Made by a program: the position numbers and the translations under genes. The notes beneath the pieces are model-generated. The model did not search any database. It worked only from the letters and a program-made list of their open reading frames with translations, and was not told the DNA's origin. Shown here piece after piece: positions 23,345-34,943 of a stretch of 64,000 bases of DNA. Source of the DNA: Clusia tigrina (Eukaryota; Arthropoda; Insecta; Diptera; Clusiidae); assembly GCA_920105625.2 (NCBI GenBank), contig OV050030.1:28204516-28268515 (forward strand). The letters are read 5' to 3'. The first letter of the stretch is position 1, and the number at the start of each line of letters is the position of its first letter.

Positions 23345-24830
23345 TTCTTAAATCAGGTCTAAGGTATAGACCTGAGGCGTCTTGTAGAGGGAAGCTTTAG
23401 TAGGATTCTCCCAAACAGTTTGGGTGATTTTCCAATTAAAGAGCGTAGGTTTTGTAGATTCCTGTTCACCACTACATTTTTAATCGTGGGTATATTCAGG
23501 TCACGGTGGATGTTTAAGTTCCTCAAGTACCATGGAGCTCCGGTGATCATTCTCAAAATTGTCGATTGGAGGCGTTCGAGTTACTCCCTGTTTGAAGGAC
23601 ACGCGGTGCCCCACAATTGAATCCCATATGTCCGTATAGGCTTAATGCGTACTAGTATAAATTAGTACCTTATATTCTAAGGCAAGGTTTGAATGCCTAT
23701 TTAGTAGCCAGTTCAAGGTATGGAGTTTCAATTTTATCTGAGCACACTTTGAGTCAATGTGTTTAGTCCAGGTTAATCGTCAGTCTAAGTGGATGTCACA
23801 GCGTTGTGGAATACCTTGACCATTGATGCGAATAGGGGGGCACGTGTTCTTCCTTAAAGCAAATATTAGGTGTGCGCATTTCGATTCGTTGACCTTTATT
23901 CTCCATTTGTTAAGCCACTGCTCAGTAGCCATTGCGGGCTTCTAGATGGGAACTGCTTGTACTCACTATGGCGGTATCATCGGCAAATGTGAATATAGCC
24001 GTGTGATCGGAAGTTGGCATGTCAGCTGTAAAAAGCAAATGCAGCAGTGGTCCAAGCACACTGCCTTGAGCGACTCCTGCTTTGATGTCAAAGTAGTCGT
24101 ATGTAGAGTCACCTTGGCTTACCATGAATTTTCTGCCTTTAATATAAGTTTGAAATAGTTTGTGGAATTTCTTTGGAAGAATTTCTTTGAGCTTATATAT
24201 GAGCACTTTGTGCCACACCTTATCAAAGGTTTCTGTAATGTCAGGGAATGCAGCAGAGTTGTTTTCCTTTTGTTCGAATGCTGAGCATATAACTCTTACT
24301 ATGCGATGCACTTGCTCCATCGTTCCATGCTTTTCACGGAAGCCGAACTGGTATTGGGGATTTACATTGTTTTTATTTAAATACTGGAAAACCTGCCGAT
24401 GAACTATTTTTTCGAAGATTTTAGATAAGGTGGGTAGTCTATATGCACAAACCTGCGTTACATCCTTTCCTGGCTTCAGGTTCATTATTATTTTCGGAAT
24501 CTTCCAGCATTGAGGATAGTGCCCAGTGCGTAAAATAGCGTAGAATACTGTGACTAAGTGAGATACAGCTTAGGTCATTCTTTCATCATGTTTACAGTTA
24601 TCTGATCTATTCCTGGGGCTTTTTTAAGATTTAAGTCTTTAATGATGTTATTTACCGCCTTCCTTGCGGTTTTCAGGTGCTCACTGCAGGCAATGAGTGG
24701 CCGGTTTTTACATATCGGAATGCTCGACTGCATAGTGAATTGCGTAGGAAAACTGAATTCCGTAACGAGAGCTAACCTCAATTTGAAAACGTACCAACTG
24801 AGTTCCAGAACTGCCAATGAGAATATATTT
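23345..24830 (-). mobile_element. Jockey-clade LINE, truncated and frameshifted
   Basis: On the minus strand, in order: LKKAPGIDQIT (RT block 1, complement of about 24600-24630), the open segment 23922-24485 with the RT palm, then after a frameshift TEQWLNKWRIKVNESKCAHL, and finally 23359-23556 with RMITGAPWYLRNLNIHRDLNIPT, the C-terminal signature of Jockey-clade ORF2. There is no RNase H, as expected for Jockey. Stops occur near 24570 and 23922 and between about 23560 and 23800. The sequence upstream of 24830 was not recognised as endonuclease, so the copy is probably 5'-truncated. No target duplication was identified. Confidence 0.85.
23922..24485 (-). pseudogene. Jockey-type reverse transcriptase palm
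   Basis: The 187-residue open segment contains YRLPTLSKIFEKIVHRQV, QFGFREKHGTMEQVHRIV, AAFPDITETFDKVWHKVL (the catalytic-Asp region, where the family usually has FLDxxxAFDxVWH), AGVAQGSVLGPLL, and FTFADDTAIVS with the FADD catalytic pair. The frame is lost right after HLEARN, where the normal continuation (ATEQWLNKW) is found in another frame. The substitutions at the first Asp region (PDITET) and the shift make it non-functional. Confidence 0.85.
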
Positions 24831-25346
24831 TTGGATCAAACCAGCAGTTGCAATGTTCTCCTTTTTGTGTATAGTGTCCAAACAATAATTGTCTGTCCTT
24901 ACTGTAGTTTCGCTGATAGCGAAATTTGTTGCTTTCTTTATAGGAAAGACGAGACCATATAGTCGTATATACACATATTCTCGAACACTCTAATCTTGAA
25001 TGTGAAAGAATTTTGATACCTAAACCGAACCTGGGAAAATGTTCCATCCAGCATTAGAGTTCACATTACCATCTTTTGGTAAAAGAAATGAGCGGGAATA
25101 CTCCATTGTAAAACAATTATTATATCCTGGTTAAAAAAAGTCCTGCAGTTCTGGAGAAACGAGTAATGAAATTGATCAAATTATGGCGCAGATTGTGTCG
25201 TCCTGTTCTGCTCCTTCGACTTCAATTACTAATATTTGTAAAGATATCAATCACATTCAATCTTGTTAAATTAAGCAGCAGAATATAATAATAAATACTT
25301 ATTCAGAACATATTGGTTTATCTAAAGAGGATACTGGTTTATGAGA
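24831..25346. other. Stretch upstream of the Jockey-type LINE
   Basis: Overlapping minus-strand frames of 88-89 codons (24708-25047) are open but lack a motif I can place. They could be the drifted linker between endonuclease and RT, or unrelated DNA. Otherwise AT-rich. Confidence 0.35.
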
Positions 25347-25508
25347 GGAAGTATATCTGTGAATCCAATGTGTGGAAGCATTTCTGTGAATCCAATGTGT
25401 GGAAGTATTTCGGCAAAGCCAATATGGGGAAGCATTTCTGTGAAGCAAATGTGAGGATGAATTTCTGTAAAGCCAATATGGGGAAGCATTTCTGTGAATC
25501 TGCAATAT
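25347..25508. repeat. 27-bp minisatellite, six copies
   Basis: Six consecutive 27-bp units, the second reading GGAAGCATTTCTGTGAATCC then AATGTGT, span exactly 162 bp with substitutions only. Because 27 is a multiple of three, both strands stay open through it: the plus frame repeats KHFCESNVW and the minus frame repeats HRNASTHWI, nine residues each. No family was recognised for either. The surrounding frames (plus 25313-25510, minus 25299-25601) owe their length to the repeat, so coding is unproven. Confidence 0.85.
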
Positions 25509-26962
25509 AGAAGAAAGCAAATCAGAAATTACTCTCACGTATTTGTGGATAAAAGGAAATGCGAAGCGTAAATGCCACCCACTGCGACACACACGCCACA
25601 TTTCGCACTAACACCACAGCAGCCAGGCCACAAACGTGGAACACACTCCCACTCAGCCTCAATGAGTACCACTTAAAGTGTGCCCGTCTGTCACCTCAAA
25701 AACCAATTGCACAGAACTGGGAACATATGTTAATGCACGCTTGGAGAAGTCGGCGTTCGTAGACCAAGGAGTTGGAGATCAAAACTCCTTTGTTCCTTTG
25801 CTCCCTGTGCGGCAGCAAAAATTCATTTGAATAATAACACTAAATAAACAGCGCAACAGCACAACGGCAGCGAAATCGTCTTCGATTTAAGTGGGTTTTT
25901 AGCTAAACAAAAATTCCATTTTGCCAATCTTTTCAAGCAGCGGAATGCCTGCCTGCTAAGGTCCCCTCTAATACTGCACGTTTGCCGGTAATGTGTTTCG
26001 GAATAGAATTTGAGTGAGTTGTTTCGTTGGCGTTGTCGTTCATTTACATTTTTGATTCGGTCCCTTTTGTTATTTTATTTGGGAATTCAACAAAAGCAAA
26101 CGAAAAAAAATTACCAAAACTAGGTGAGGAGGGGGCCATTTGACTATCCTGTTTTTTATGAGAGCCTTTAACACAACCCCATCACCACACCCCGTCTGGG
26201 TCATTGTTGCGCCGCCTACCCTCACTTAACGTGTTTCTGGTGTTGTTTTTTCAGCGATGCTGAATTTGAATTAGATTTGTTTCTTGGCCTGACGACTTTT
26301 TTGGAGCTCTTTTGCTCCTTTTTTCCTTCCCTTTTTTATTTTTTGTTTTTGTTGTGTTGTTGGCAAGTGTTTTGTTTTCCTTTCAATTTGTATTTTTATT
26401 ATTTTCATTTGTATTATTGTGTGTCCTCATGAATAACTGCACACGATGAACTGAACTTCCAGCGGACCCATGTTTCTTAGCCCTTTCGCCCCTTTGTCGC
26501 TTGGATGGCTGCCGGGGAATGCCCTTTGCAAAGCTGCCGAGCGAAGGTTGTGTGTGCCTTGGGGTTATTTGCGAGAAAAGTTCACAAATTTTCGCATGAA
26601 TATGTTGAAAAACGTTGACATTGTGTTATTGACAGACATTGTCATGTTACTTAAAATGGATTTCATTTTAATGGACCCGAAGCGTAAATTTTTGGCATTA
26701 AATAAGTAATTACCGCAATTTATTGATGTATTGTTTTATTAAGTTTATTTGGATTTAATGGCTGTGAAGTCATTTCTGTGCAATTGTTTTAAGTTCAGGT
26801 TCGGTTGTAAAAATTGTATTTTAATTTTTCTATGGACCAAACAATAATAATATTACAATTTGCCCAGTATTACTGAAATATTTGTGTTCCTAAATAATTT
26901 CTAAAAAATTGGAGTCTTTCTTATAATTTAAAAATTAATTTCAGTTTAATTGATTTAAAATA
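25509..26962. other. Non-coding stretch without recognised gene
   Basis: The part 25550-26560 is less AT-rich, with poly-T, GTT-rich and C-rich tracts (26240-26420), like fly leader or upstream sequence. Open frames at 25559-25762 and 26470-26709 have no domain. No promoter or exon can be fixed. Confidence 0.4.
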
Positions 26963-27225
26963 TACGAGGTCTGTTCAAAAACTATCTCCTCAATCGAGGC
27001 GTAGCGTCGTCCTTTCAAGGGCCTTTTCAGTTTCGGGAACAAGAAAAAGTCACAGGGGGCGAGGTCTGGGGAATACGATGGCTGCGGCATTATTACAGTG
27101 TTGTTTTTGGCCAAAAATTCGCGCACAAGTAATGATGTGTGAGCATTATCATGATGCCAAAGCCAATTTTTGTTCTTCCACAAATCCGGGCATTTCTGGC
27201 GGATTGCTTCTCGCAAATTCCGCAT
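26941..27225 (-). pseudogene. Mariner transposase C-terminal fragment
   Basis: The 94-residue open segment contains MRNLREAIRQK, WLWHHDNAHTSLLVREFL and YSPDLAPCDFFLFPKLK, the C-terminal half of a D,D34D mariner transposase. The second and third catalytic Asp are present, but the HHDNAPAHTS motif has lost two residues (HHDNAHTS). The last residues run past the element boundary at 26965 into the TIR and flank. The first catalytic region, further upstream on the minus strand near 27400, reads VDCCVYGY where the family has GDESWVYGY, so the catalytic centre is damaged. It cannot act by itself. Confidence 0.85.
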
Positions 27226-27697
27226 TACTTGACCGTTCTACCCTATGGCAAGAATTCATAATGCACCACGCCCCTGCAAGCAAAGAAGACTGTCAGCCAA
27301 ACCTTCACATTCACCGAACTTAGCGTGCTTTTTTCGGTCTTGGCTCATGCGGCAGCTTCCATTGGGATGATTCAGCTTTGGTTTCTACTTCATAACCATA
27401 GACGCAACAGTCAACATTCGGAATAGTCCCGCGTACTTGAAATTTTGTGTTGTTTTTCACACAAAATTTGATACAAATTTTTTTATCCATTTTTCGGGAT
27501 AGACAAAAATCGAAGACAAGCTAAAACACGTCAACGCACAATAGCTGTCAAAAACTGAATGAACATTCAAATGGCCGCGATTGCCAATATAAGTGAGGGT
27601 CATGAATACCAACATAACACCACAAAAAGATCGAAAATCGAACATCCGTATCCCGCGAAAATTCAAAATTCGCGATAGGCTTTGAACAGACCTCGTA
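26963..27697 (-). mobile_element. Internally deleted mariner with TIRs and TA duplication
   Basis: The termini CGAGGTCTGTTCAAA (26965-26979) and TTTGAACAGACCTCG (27681-27695) are perfect 15-bp inverted repeats, with weaker matching further in, and TA dinucleotides flank both sides (26963-26964 and 27696-27697). The 731-bp element is about half the usual 1.3 kb. The minus strand gives an N-terminal piece (MDKKICIKFCVKNN, complement of about 27450-27490) that jumps directly to the catalytic region (CVYGYEVETKAESSQWKLPHEP) and then the C-terminal half. Most of the DNA-binding domain is deleted. Exact ends make this a good reference copy of its family. Confidence 0.92.
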
Positions 27698-30104
27698 AAC
27701 TAAAATATTGATAAAAATGGCAATGATCTGAAAGTCTATAAAGTATCCCTATCAAATGATACGACTTATGGTAAGGATTCAACAAATTTCATGATATTGA
27801 TAGCAAATACGAAAAAAGGGACAAACACGACATATTTTACAGTCGAATACGTTGAATCAGCCGACTGGACATGAAATTTTTTATGATTGAAGTATCATCA
27901 TCATCATTGTTGATGATTGAAGTCTCATCACGAATTAATTCTTGCTGTGCCACGAATAAGAACCTGTAAAGATGTTATTGGTCTTATGAAACCTGAAATA
28001 TGGTCTTGTACAACATGCATAGCTCCTATAATTATATGATCCATATAACCACTAAGAATTTTCTGTACCAAGCCACAATTTACAATATACTTTCCGATCA
28101 TTTTGCAAACAGATTGCATATGTTGAACAAAATTGCGAACTTTATAAAAACTCACTAAAAGGTGTCTTTTAGAACATGATCGCATCCCTATTGAATTATT
28201 TAGACTGAAGTTTAATTTCACAATCCTTATGCTTGGCAAGATTTGTCTTCAAAGAAATATGTAACCATAGTCAAGAAGTCCTTGCATAGAGTAACTACAT
28301 GTAAGATAGTGGATGCATTTGTTGCAAATAGTGAGGGAACCTGAAAACAAGATGCAATAGAGGCAAAGGGCAAATCTGCAAGAAAAGTCCCTTCTGTCAG
28401 CCCCAATATAGTACTCGTGTAAACAGCTGCACAAGTCAGCATTATGAATAACCAGTTTGAAGGATTTCGAATAGGCAATTAAAGGATATAAGTATGATAG
28501 AAGTTCTCATTTTCAAAGAGTGCTCAATTGTAAGAGAATCACTCTGAATTTGGAACCCACCTTAAAAAACCTGTATACACACTTCTTCATTCTGATTTGT
28601 GCTTCCTTCTATGATCTGCCTTTACATACATTTTTAAGAGTTTCCTCTACTTTTATATTCAATTAATCTAATTAAGCAAATACACCCTCTGGTTGCAGCT
28701 GCAATAATGCAGCAATTAACTGAGTGATATGGCGCTGAGCAGCTCTTATCATGCTTCGAGCGCAACTGAACGCCTCCTTCATCTCGATCTTGATCGCGGG
28801 ATTTGATTTTATAGGCCAGTTTTTATTAGTGCTATTAATTAATTTGACCAATATAATTAGGCCCCCATACAAAGTTGCCTAATAAAAAGTGAAAATATTT
28901 ATAGTTCCTTGCCCCTTAGGCTTGATCTCCAGCAGCCCCGACGAAAATCTCAGCGCAGCCATTGACTTTTAATATCACGTCGATCGTTCTAATTTTCATC
29001 ACACGCGGTTTGGTTCAAAAGTACCACGTCGATTGGAGTGCTTCCCGCTGCCTTCCGTCAAGGCTGTCCGCTGGTTAGTAGCTCTCGCGGTAACCCCATT
29101 CACAGTGGCTCAGTGGCTCTTGATGAATATCGCTCTGTCGGCGCATTTTAGATCTTTTGTCTGGCGGCGGTGTTCTTTCATTCTTCAAGTTTTTGTTACC
29201 ATTTTCTATTTTGTTTTCTTTTTTTTGTGTGTTCTTTTTAATTGTCATGCCACCTGATGATATGGTTTTAATTCATTGAAATCCGTTTTTCCTACTGTTT
29301 TGTTTGTTGGCTCTTGCATCTCGGGTGGACACTTTGGTGCAACGCCCTGAGAAAACAATGTACTTTTGTCGATCACGCCGTTACACATTCCATGTATTTG
29401 TGTGTGCTCAGTTGCAAGTGTCTGTTTGACTATTTGTATTCGTGTGTGTGTGTGTCTTTGTGAGTGTGTATGTGTGTGGCATGTTCCTGTCAGTGGACTC
29501 GTAAGCGTGTCTAAGCTGTACTGGGTCTAAACGTAGTTATTGATTGCGGCATGTTGTGAAGTATTCTTCCCATTCCTTTATTAGCCTTTTTAGCGGTTTC
29601 TTGGTTTCAGTTTTCTTTGATCATTAGTTCCGTTTCTTTTTTCAATTCTATTCCTTTGTTCATGAGTGAGCAGTTTCGATACAACATATTTCCAATAGAT
29701 TTTGGTTGGTGTTTGGGAAGGCAATGGCTCATTTATTATTATCGAAATTTCGATATATTCAATTTTTATACAATAATATTTTCACTGTTTTTCTAAGCAG
29801 TTTCGAATCCTGTTTTCTTTCTTAATGATTTAAGCTTGCAACCCTTATTCACAAACGATGCATGATATGGGAAACTTAGAGATAAGTGAGTATATCATAT
29901 TACCACCTGGACAAGTAGGAAGAAAACATTATAAGATATATAATAGATTGATAGAATAGCTTATAAATTAAAAAGTAAGGAATTTTGGACGTAGAAGAAT
30001 TACCAATCAACTACATAAGTATGTGCTAGGTCGTTGTTATTTTTTTATTGAGTATCCAATAATTGCATCAGATTTAAAATTATACACAAATTTAGTATAT
30101 AGAA
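27698..30104. other. Non-coding stretch; unrecognised open frames at 27.9-28.5 kb
   Basis: Minus-strand frames at 27928-28239 (103 codons) and 28227-28478 (83 codons) adjoin and have hydrophobic segments (NWLFIMLTCAAVYTSTILGL), which made me think of a chemoreceptor relic, but no conserved motif supports it. The stretch 28930-29500 is less AT-rich, with GT-rich runs (29420-29480), and resembles fly upstream or leader DNA. A local duplication of TGATTGAAG-TCTCATCA type lies at about 27884-27928. Nothing firmer is supported. Confidence 0.4.
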
Positions 30105-30190
30105 CAGGGATGCCAACTAAGTTTAATTAGCGCCCTAATTTGGGGTCCTTTCTCAGAATCGAGGAAATTTCCCCGTAGTTGGCATTCCTG
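30105..30190. mobile_element. 86-bp hAT-like MITE candidate
   Basis: The ends CAGGGATGCCAACTA (30105-30119) and TAGTTGGCATTCCTG (30176-30190) are inverted repeats with one mismatch in 15. CAGGG-type ends are usual for hAT elements. The flanking 8-mers ATATAGAA (30097-30104) and ATACAGAG (30191-30198) agree at six of eight positions, as expected for an aged 8-bp hAT duplication. The interior has further self-complementarity (GGGGTCCTTT against AAATTTCCCC) and no coding capacity. A chance inverted repeat is the alternative. Confidence 0.55.
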
Positions 30191-30198
30191 ATACAGAG

Positions 30199-32670
30199 AA
30201 ACATAGTTGATATAAGTATATAGACAGTGGACGTGTTGAAGGTCTGACTTTCATTACATGTTCTATATATCGAAAGGGTGTTCTTGGTCCACTTCATATC
30301 TTCAATCTGAAACGTTTTGGGTTAATTCATGAGGATTTAGAAAAGAAAACTATTTATATATAGTGTACTCGTATTTACAGAGTGTGGATTCTGCTATTCC
30401 CACTCTCTTTCCATGCGAATCGTCTGCGAATATTCTAGATAATTCAGAGTCTTTAAAATAAACTTATGTGAAAGAGGTGTAAAAAGTTGACATTGAATGA
30501 GAGTCCAACATGGTCATAATGTATTCATCATTATAATCACAAAAATCAATGGGTCACACCCAACGATTTTGGCTTTCAAATAATATATTTTAAATACACT
30601 TCTCAGAACTCACATAGTCACAATATGTGATTATATATCAAAGATATAGTTATAGTAAACAATCTGATATGTATCTAGTATCAGACCTTAAAACTGTTGA
30701 AATGACTGGCGACATTTTAAATGTTTCCACGAATACACACGGTGACCAAACTGCCGACTGACTGCTCTTAAGTGCTACTACCAATTAAGCTACTACAAAT
30801 TTTCTGTTCCTCTTTTCTGCGCACAAGAAAACCGCATTTAAACACTTGTTATGTCAGACAATCTAATTTAAAAGGGCCCATCCGCACTTATTTGTTATGC
30901 CAATCAGTTTAGTTGTCCGACGTAATCTAGATCAACTGCACCAGCAAAATTAACACAACACAACAGCAAGAACACCAAAAAGTATCCACAAAATCCACTG
31001 TTTGGAAAAAGAAGCGAACTTAACAAACAGAGTCATCATAATAATCATCAAAGTCATCAACTTCCACATCAACTCAACAAGCAGACCAACAACAAAAATA
31101 GAATTTATGCAGCGCGCTTCCGCAATACAACGTGCGTTCGTCCCTCTACGCTTGCTTACGTCTGCCTTTAAGCACTTCGATGTTTTCACGTCGCTTGCGA
31201 ACTATGTACGTGTGTGTGTGAGTGTGAGTGTGTGTGTGTGTGTGTGGTGTCACTTTTGAGCGATATTCAAATAAGTTCTGCTCAACTGTCTGTCTGCCGA
31301 CGCATTTTTTCCGAATGGTATCTCCAAGATATATTTATGCAGTTATGCGTACGGCAAGAATTATGATCGCTTCATAACTGCATATAAATTATGCAGATGG
31401 AGCCACCGTTGCTGCCTGCCACTTCTCCCAACGAGTGCACGGACTATATTTTCTGTTCCGACGAGTATTCATATGTGTGAGCCCAGTCGAGTCGAGTTGA
31501 ATCAAGACACCCGCAATGCATATAAGACATTTTTCTTTGTTTGTTTGTTTATTTTGTAAAATTCTCGTATAGCATAGATTGAATTTTCTTTCCTGAGTTG
31601 CAGATGCAACCTCATTTGGATGTTGTAAATTAAAAAGGAAGACGAAAAAGATACTGTCTCATGCTGGTAATTTATATCAGAGATCTCAGCAGAGATGCAT
31701 TCAATTAAAGAGTTTCTAATTAAGGTCAATATGTGTGTAGACAATGCACAAATGCGGATTGTTAGACAGCCAGACGGGCCACACACCCACACAAAAATAA
31801 TTGTAGACAAGTTGTTTCTTGCTTAGCAAGCAAGGCTAACAGGAATCTAAGAGACATACCTATCTACCTGAATATAATGACAGAGAGGAAAATAGTACAG
31901 AAACGCTCCAAAACTATAGAACAGCGGCGAATTAAGATTATATGAGATTTCAAGTAGGCAAGATATACCGACCACTATTAAGCAACTATAGGATACTCAA
32001 GAATTTAGCAGAAAATTCATTCATAAAAGGTATTAAAATACATTCATAAAAAATTAGGTGGAATATACTGCAAAAACCATGGCAATTACAGAACTGGAAC
32101 ATTATAAAATAAATTTAATTAATCTGGAATAGAATAAAAATACTTGAGGAATAACAACACAAAATTATCGGCAAAAATGTTGAAATGTTGAATACACTGC
32201 AGAATCAAGTAAATGACAGAATGAATTTTCTCATAATGAACTTATATTCGCCAATGTCTCAGAGGCTATGAGAGTGGATTGAAAGTCAGAGAGACCAGAG
32301 ATCAACAGAGAGGATGGAAATATCAGATGACATTCCCGAGTGGTGTTTATTCTTTAGAAATGTAAATTAAACTTTCGCCAACACTTTTTGTCAACCGAGT
32401 CTGATAAGGGTCTATAGTTCACACGATTTAAAGGCCGTCCTAAAATGGTGATTATATCTTAGAAGGCTACATTAAGCTGTTGCTGTAACTGCTTCACAAT
32501 AGTCTAAAAGAGCTTGAAAATTGTGTACGAGTATGAATATTTGGAGTGATTCACGCTAATTTACTTGATGGAACAAATCTGCATCAATATCAACGGGAGG
32601 ACCCTGGTATCGGTTCACAAGAAATCTCAACAGTTTCTTATGTGGGAATAGTAGCGATTTTTTACCTACT
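30199..32670. other. Non-coding stretch without recognised gene
   Basis: Contains a GT microsatellite (about 31208-31248) and a pair of 12-bp inverted sequences at 31336-31384 in a less AT-rich region (30760-31500). Open frames at 30950-31259 and 31502-31810 have no motif. No exon or RNA gene is supported. Confidence 0.4.
31336..31384. repeat. 12-bp inverted pair, 25-bp spacer
   Basis: TATGCAGTTATG (31336-31347) and CATAACTGCATA (31373-31384) are exact reverse complements. Both arms and the adjoining ATAAATTATGCAG carry TTATGC-type sequence like homeodomain or POU sites. It could be a paired binding site; a small RNA hairpin seems less likely because the stem is short. Confidence 0.55.
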
Positions 32671-32675
32671 TTTCT

Positions 32676-33131
32676 TCAAGCCACCATCTCTCCCAATATT
32701 CTCATAATGAGTTTCATTAACGATATTGCAATAATTTGTGAAGAACGTGGCCACAAACTAACGAGAGTAAATAATCTCAGGATTTCATTTCCATATATAT
32801 ATATAGAATCTACGTCTATTTTGAGTGCCAGAAACATTTTCAGACTAACTTCCACAATATTTTCGGTGGATAAAGTTTTCCCAATTTCCTTATCAAGCGT
32901 GGTGCGCTCTGTTTGCCATCTTGTGCATTCGAAAAAAGTGTGTTCTGCATCGGTCGAATCGCTGTCGCCGTATATGCACTCAGGCCCTCCAATTTTTCCC
33001 ATTCGGGGTAGATACTTACAGAAGTTTCCGTGACCAGACAGTAACTGCGTGAGGTAGATATTGACGGTTCCGGCTGTTCCTCCTATCCAGTTCGCTATGT
33101 CGGGTGTGAGTAATGTATAGTATATAGTCAT
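32676..33131 (-). pseudogene. R1-type LINE C-terminal fragment
   Basis: The minus-strand open segment (151 codons) contains YLTQLLSGHGNFCKYLPRMGK, then C-x-Y-GDSDSTDAEHTFFECTRW, the tail of R1-type ORF2 (TQ-x-L-GHG-x-F, and a C-x2-C-x-H-x-C knuckle where one Cys is now Tyr). A helical run of about 90 residues follows. The RT and RNase H parts are absent, so only the 3' coding end survives. It is a different LINE lineage from those at 1-5 kb and 50 kb, whose tails read LTGH. Confidence 0.75.
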
Positions 33132-33963
33132 TCTCTATATGAAGCAAATATTTTTCTATTTTAGTCCTCTTAAGCAGTCCTGGAACTTCAATATTTTAAG
33201 GATCTGTACAAATATTATGAAACAAATTTTGTGAAAAAGCTTTTATATTTAATAATATATGTCTTAACATATTTCTTTGAGTTTGCTATACCCAGACAAG
33301 TTACGACTTCTTATTTGGCATCAAGATTACAGAACTTAATATGTGTTTGAATGCAGTGAGTATATTTGAATGTCTTTTGCTTCGATATTAGCCAAAACAA
33401 ACCAAATTCTGATAAGACTCATTGACGATGCAACGCAATATCTTTAGAACCTTAATACTTACCGAATACCAATCATGTAACATGCCTAATTTATGAGTTT
33501 TAAGAAATATTTTTTAAGTTCTGAATAGGCAGAACTAGTTAAGAAATACATTAAAACAGAAATCTGGGTAGATTAAAGGAAGACATTACTGAATATGTAT
33601 ATGCAGTTGAATTAATTATACATCAGTATAAATCAGGAAGCAAAAAATTATCAGAAGTTTCTAGAGAAGAATTTTCTAAATAAGCAACCCTGTGTACGTC
33701 TATAGAAAAAGAAGAATGTAATTGTTAAATGCAGATTAAAACAATTTGGGATATATTGCCTCGAAAACTTTATGCAGTAATTGAGGTGTAATAATATAAT
33801 AAAACAAATCTTGGAAATGCGTTTTAAAAAAGAGTGACAAATAAACAAAGACTCCAATTTACATATATTCACTCGGGGAGTATTGTCGAAAGGAGCTTTT
33901 TCCTTCAAAAACTTTACTAATATTAAGGCGATATCTTTGGATTTCTTAAGATTATAAATTTCT

Positions 33964-34076
33964 GTAAAGGATATGATCCAAATTACTAATAACTCTAGTT
34001 ATAAAGTTTTCAAACTAAATAGATCTTAAATGCTGAATGCTATGAATGAACGAAAAATAATGGTAAACAAGTACAA
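33964..34076. repeat. Diverged dispersed repeat, copy 1
   Basis: Begins GTAAAGGATATGATCCAAA and matches 34832-34943 at roughly 75-80% by eye, including TCTAGTT, AACTAAA-AGATCT and TGCTGAAT blocks in the same order. The weaker similarity seems to start upstream of this point. Confidence 0.6.
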
Positions 34077-34831
34077 ATGTTGTACCCTGATGAGTCTATA
34101 ATGATGTAGAAGAATGAGAGACAGATCCCCCATGGGCTAATACCATACCCCTTTTTGCAAATAAATATCTTAAGTTCAGTTGTGCACTTAACGCAAGCAA
34201 TAAAAGGCATTCAAAATTATTGAGAATAAAGTTACTGAAGCCGTGATTAACCTAATATCAGAGAGTCGAGAACTCATTTCAGCATTAGGTAATATAATTA
34301 TTCAACACAAATCGAACTTAGAATATTTTTAAATACGAATACAGTAAACCTTATCTGAACGCCTGGATTTATAGGCTTCGACGGCAACGAAAGATCAGCC
34401 AAGCAACAAAATTGATAATCGTATATTGATTAATCGTATATTGATCCAAGCCTGCAATATGGATTCACCAAATAAATAATTCACCTGGTAAATTAAGTTA
34501 TAAAATTTTCTTATAAAAGAAACAAAAATGATGGAGGCGTCAGAGACTTCAACAAATATCTGATTTTAATTAAATAAATAAATATTGAGGGTTGATAGCA
34601 AGCCAAGACTTAAGCACGCTTCCGACTACGCCACGAATATAAATGAAATATACATATATACATTTATGAAGTTGTAGGAACAAATTCGAATCGGCTGAAA
34701 TAAGCAAACCTTCCATATTAAGTGATAACATTCACTCCAAAAATGGACAGTGACCAAATTGAAAACATACAAGAATGGGAACATTTTGAACATTGATATG
34801 AAAGAAAACTGAAGCAGAACTTAAATGCCAG

Positions 34832-34943
34832 GTAAAGGATATGCTCCAAAGTACTAATAATTCTAGTTCTAAAATTAACTAACTAAACAGATCTCGATTG
34901 CTGAATAAATCCAACGAAAACTATTGGTAAAATAGGACAAAAA
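34832..34943. repeat. Diverged dispersed repeat, copy 2
   Basis: Begins GTAAAGGATATGCTCCAAA and is the second copy of 33964-34076 in the same orientation, about 870 bp downstream. It carries short insertions and deletions relative to copy 1. Source unknown: either an old local duplication or two members of an unrecognised repeat family. Confidence 0.6.

Noticed and set aside
27928..28478. Adjacent hydrophobic minus-strand frames as a chemoreceptor gene relic
   Set aside because: Hydrophobic runs are common in AT-rich frames; no conserved odorant or gustatory receptor motif or splice pattern was visible.
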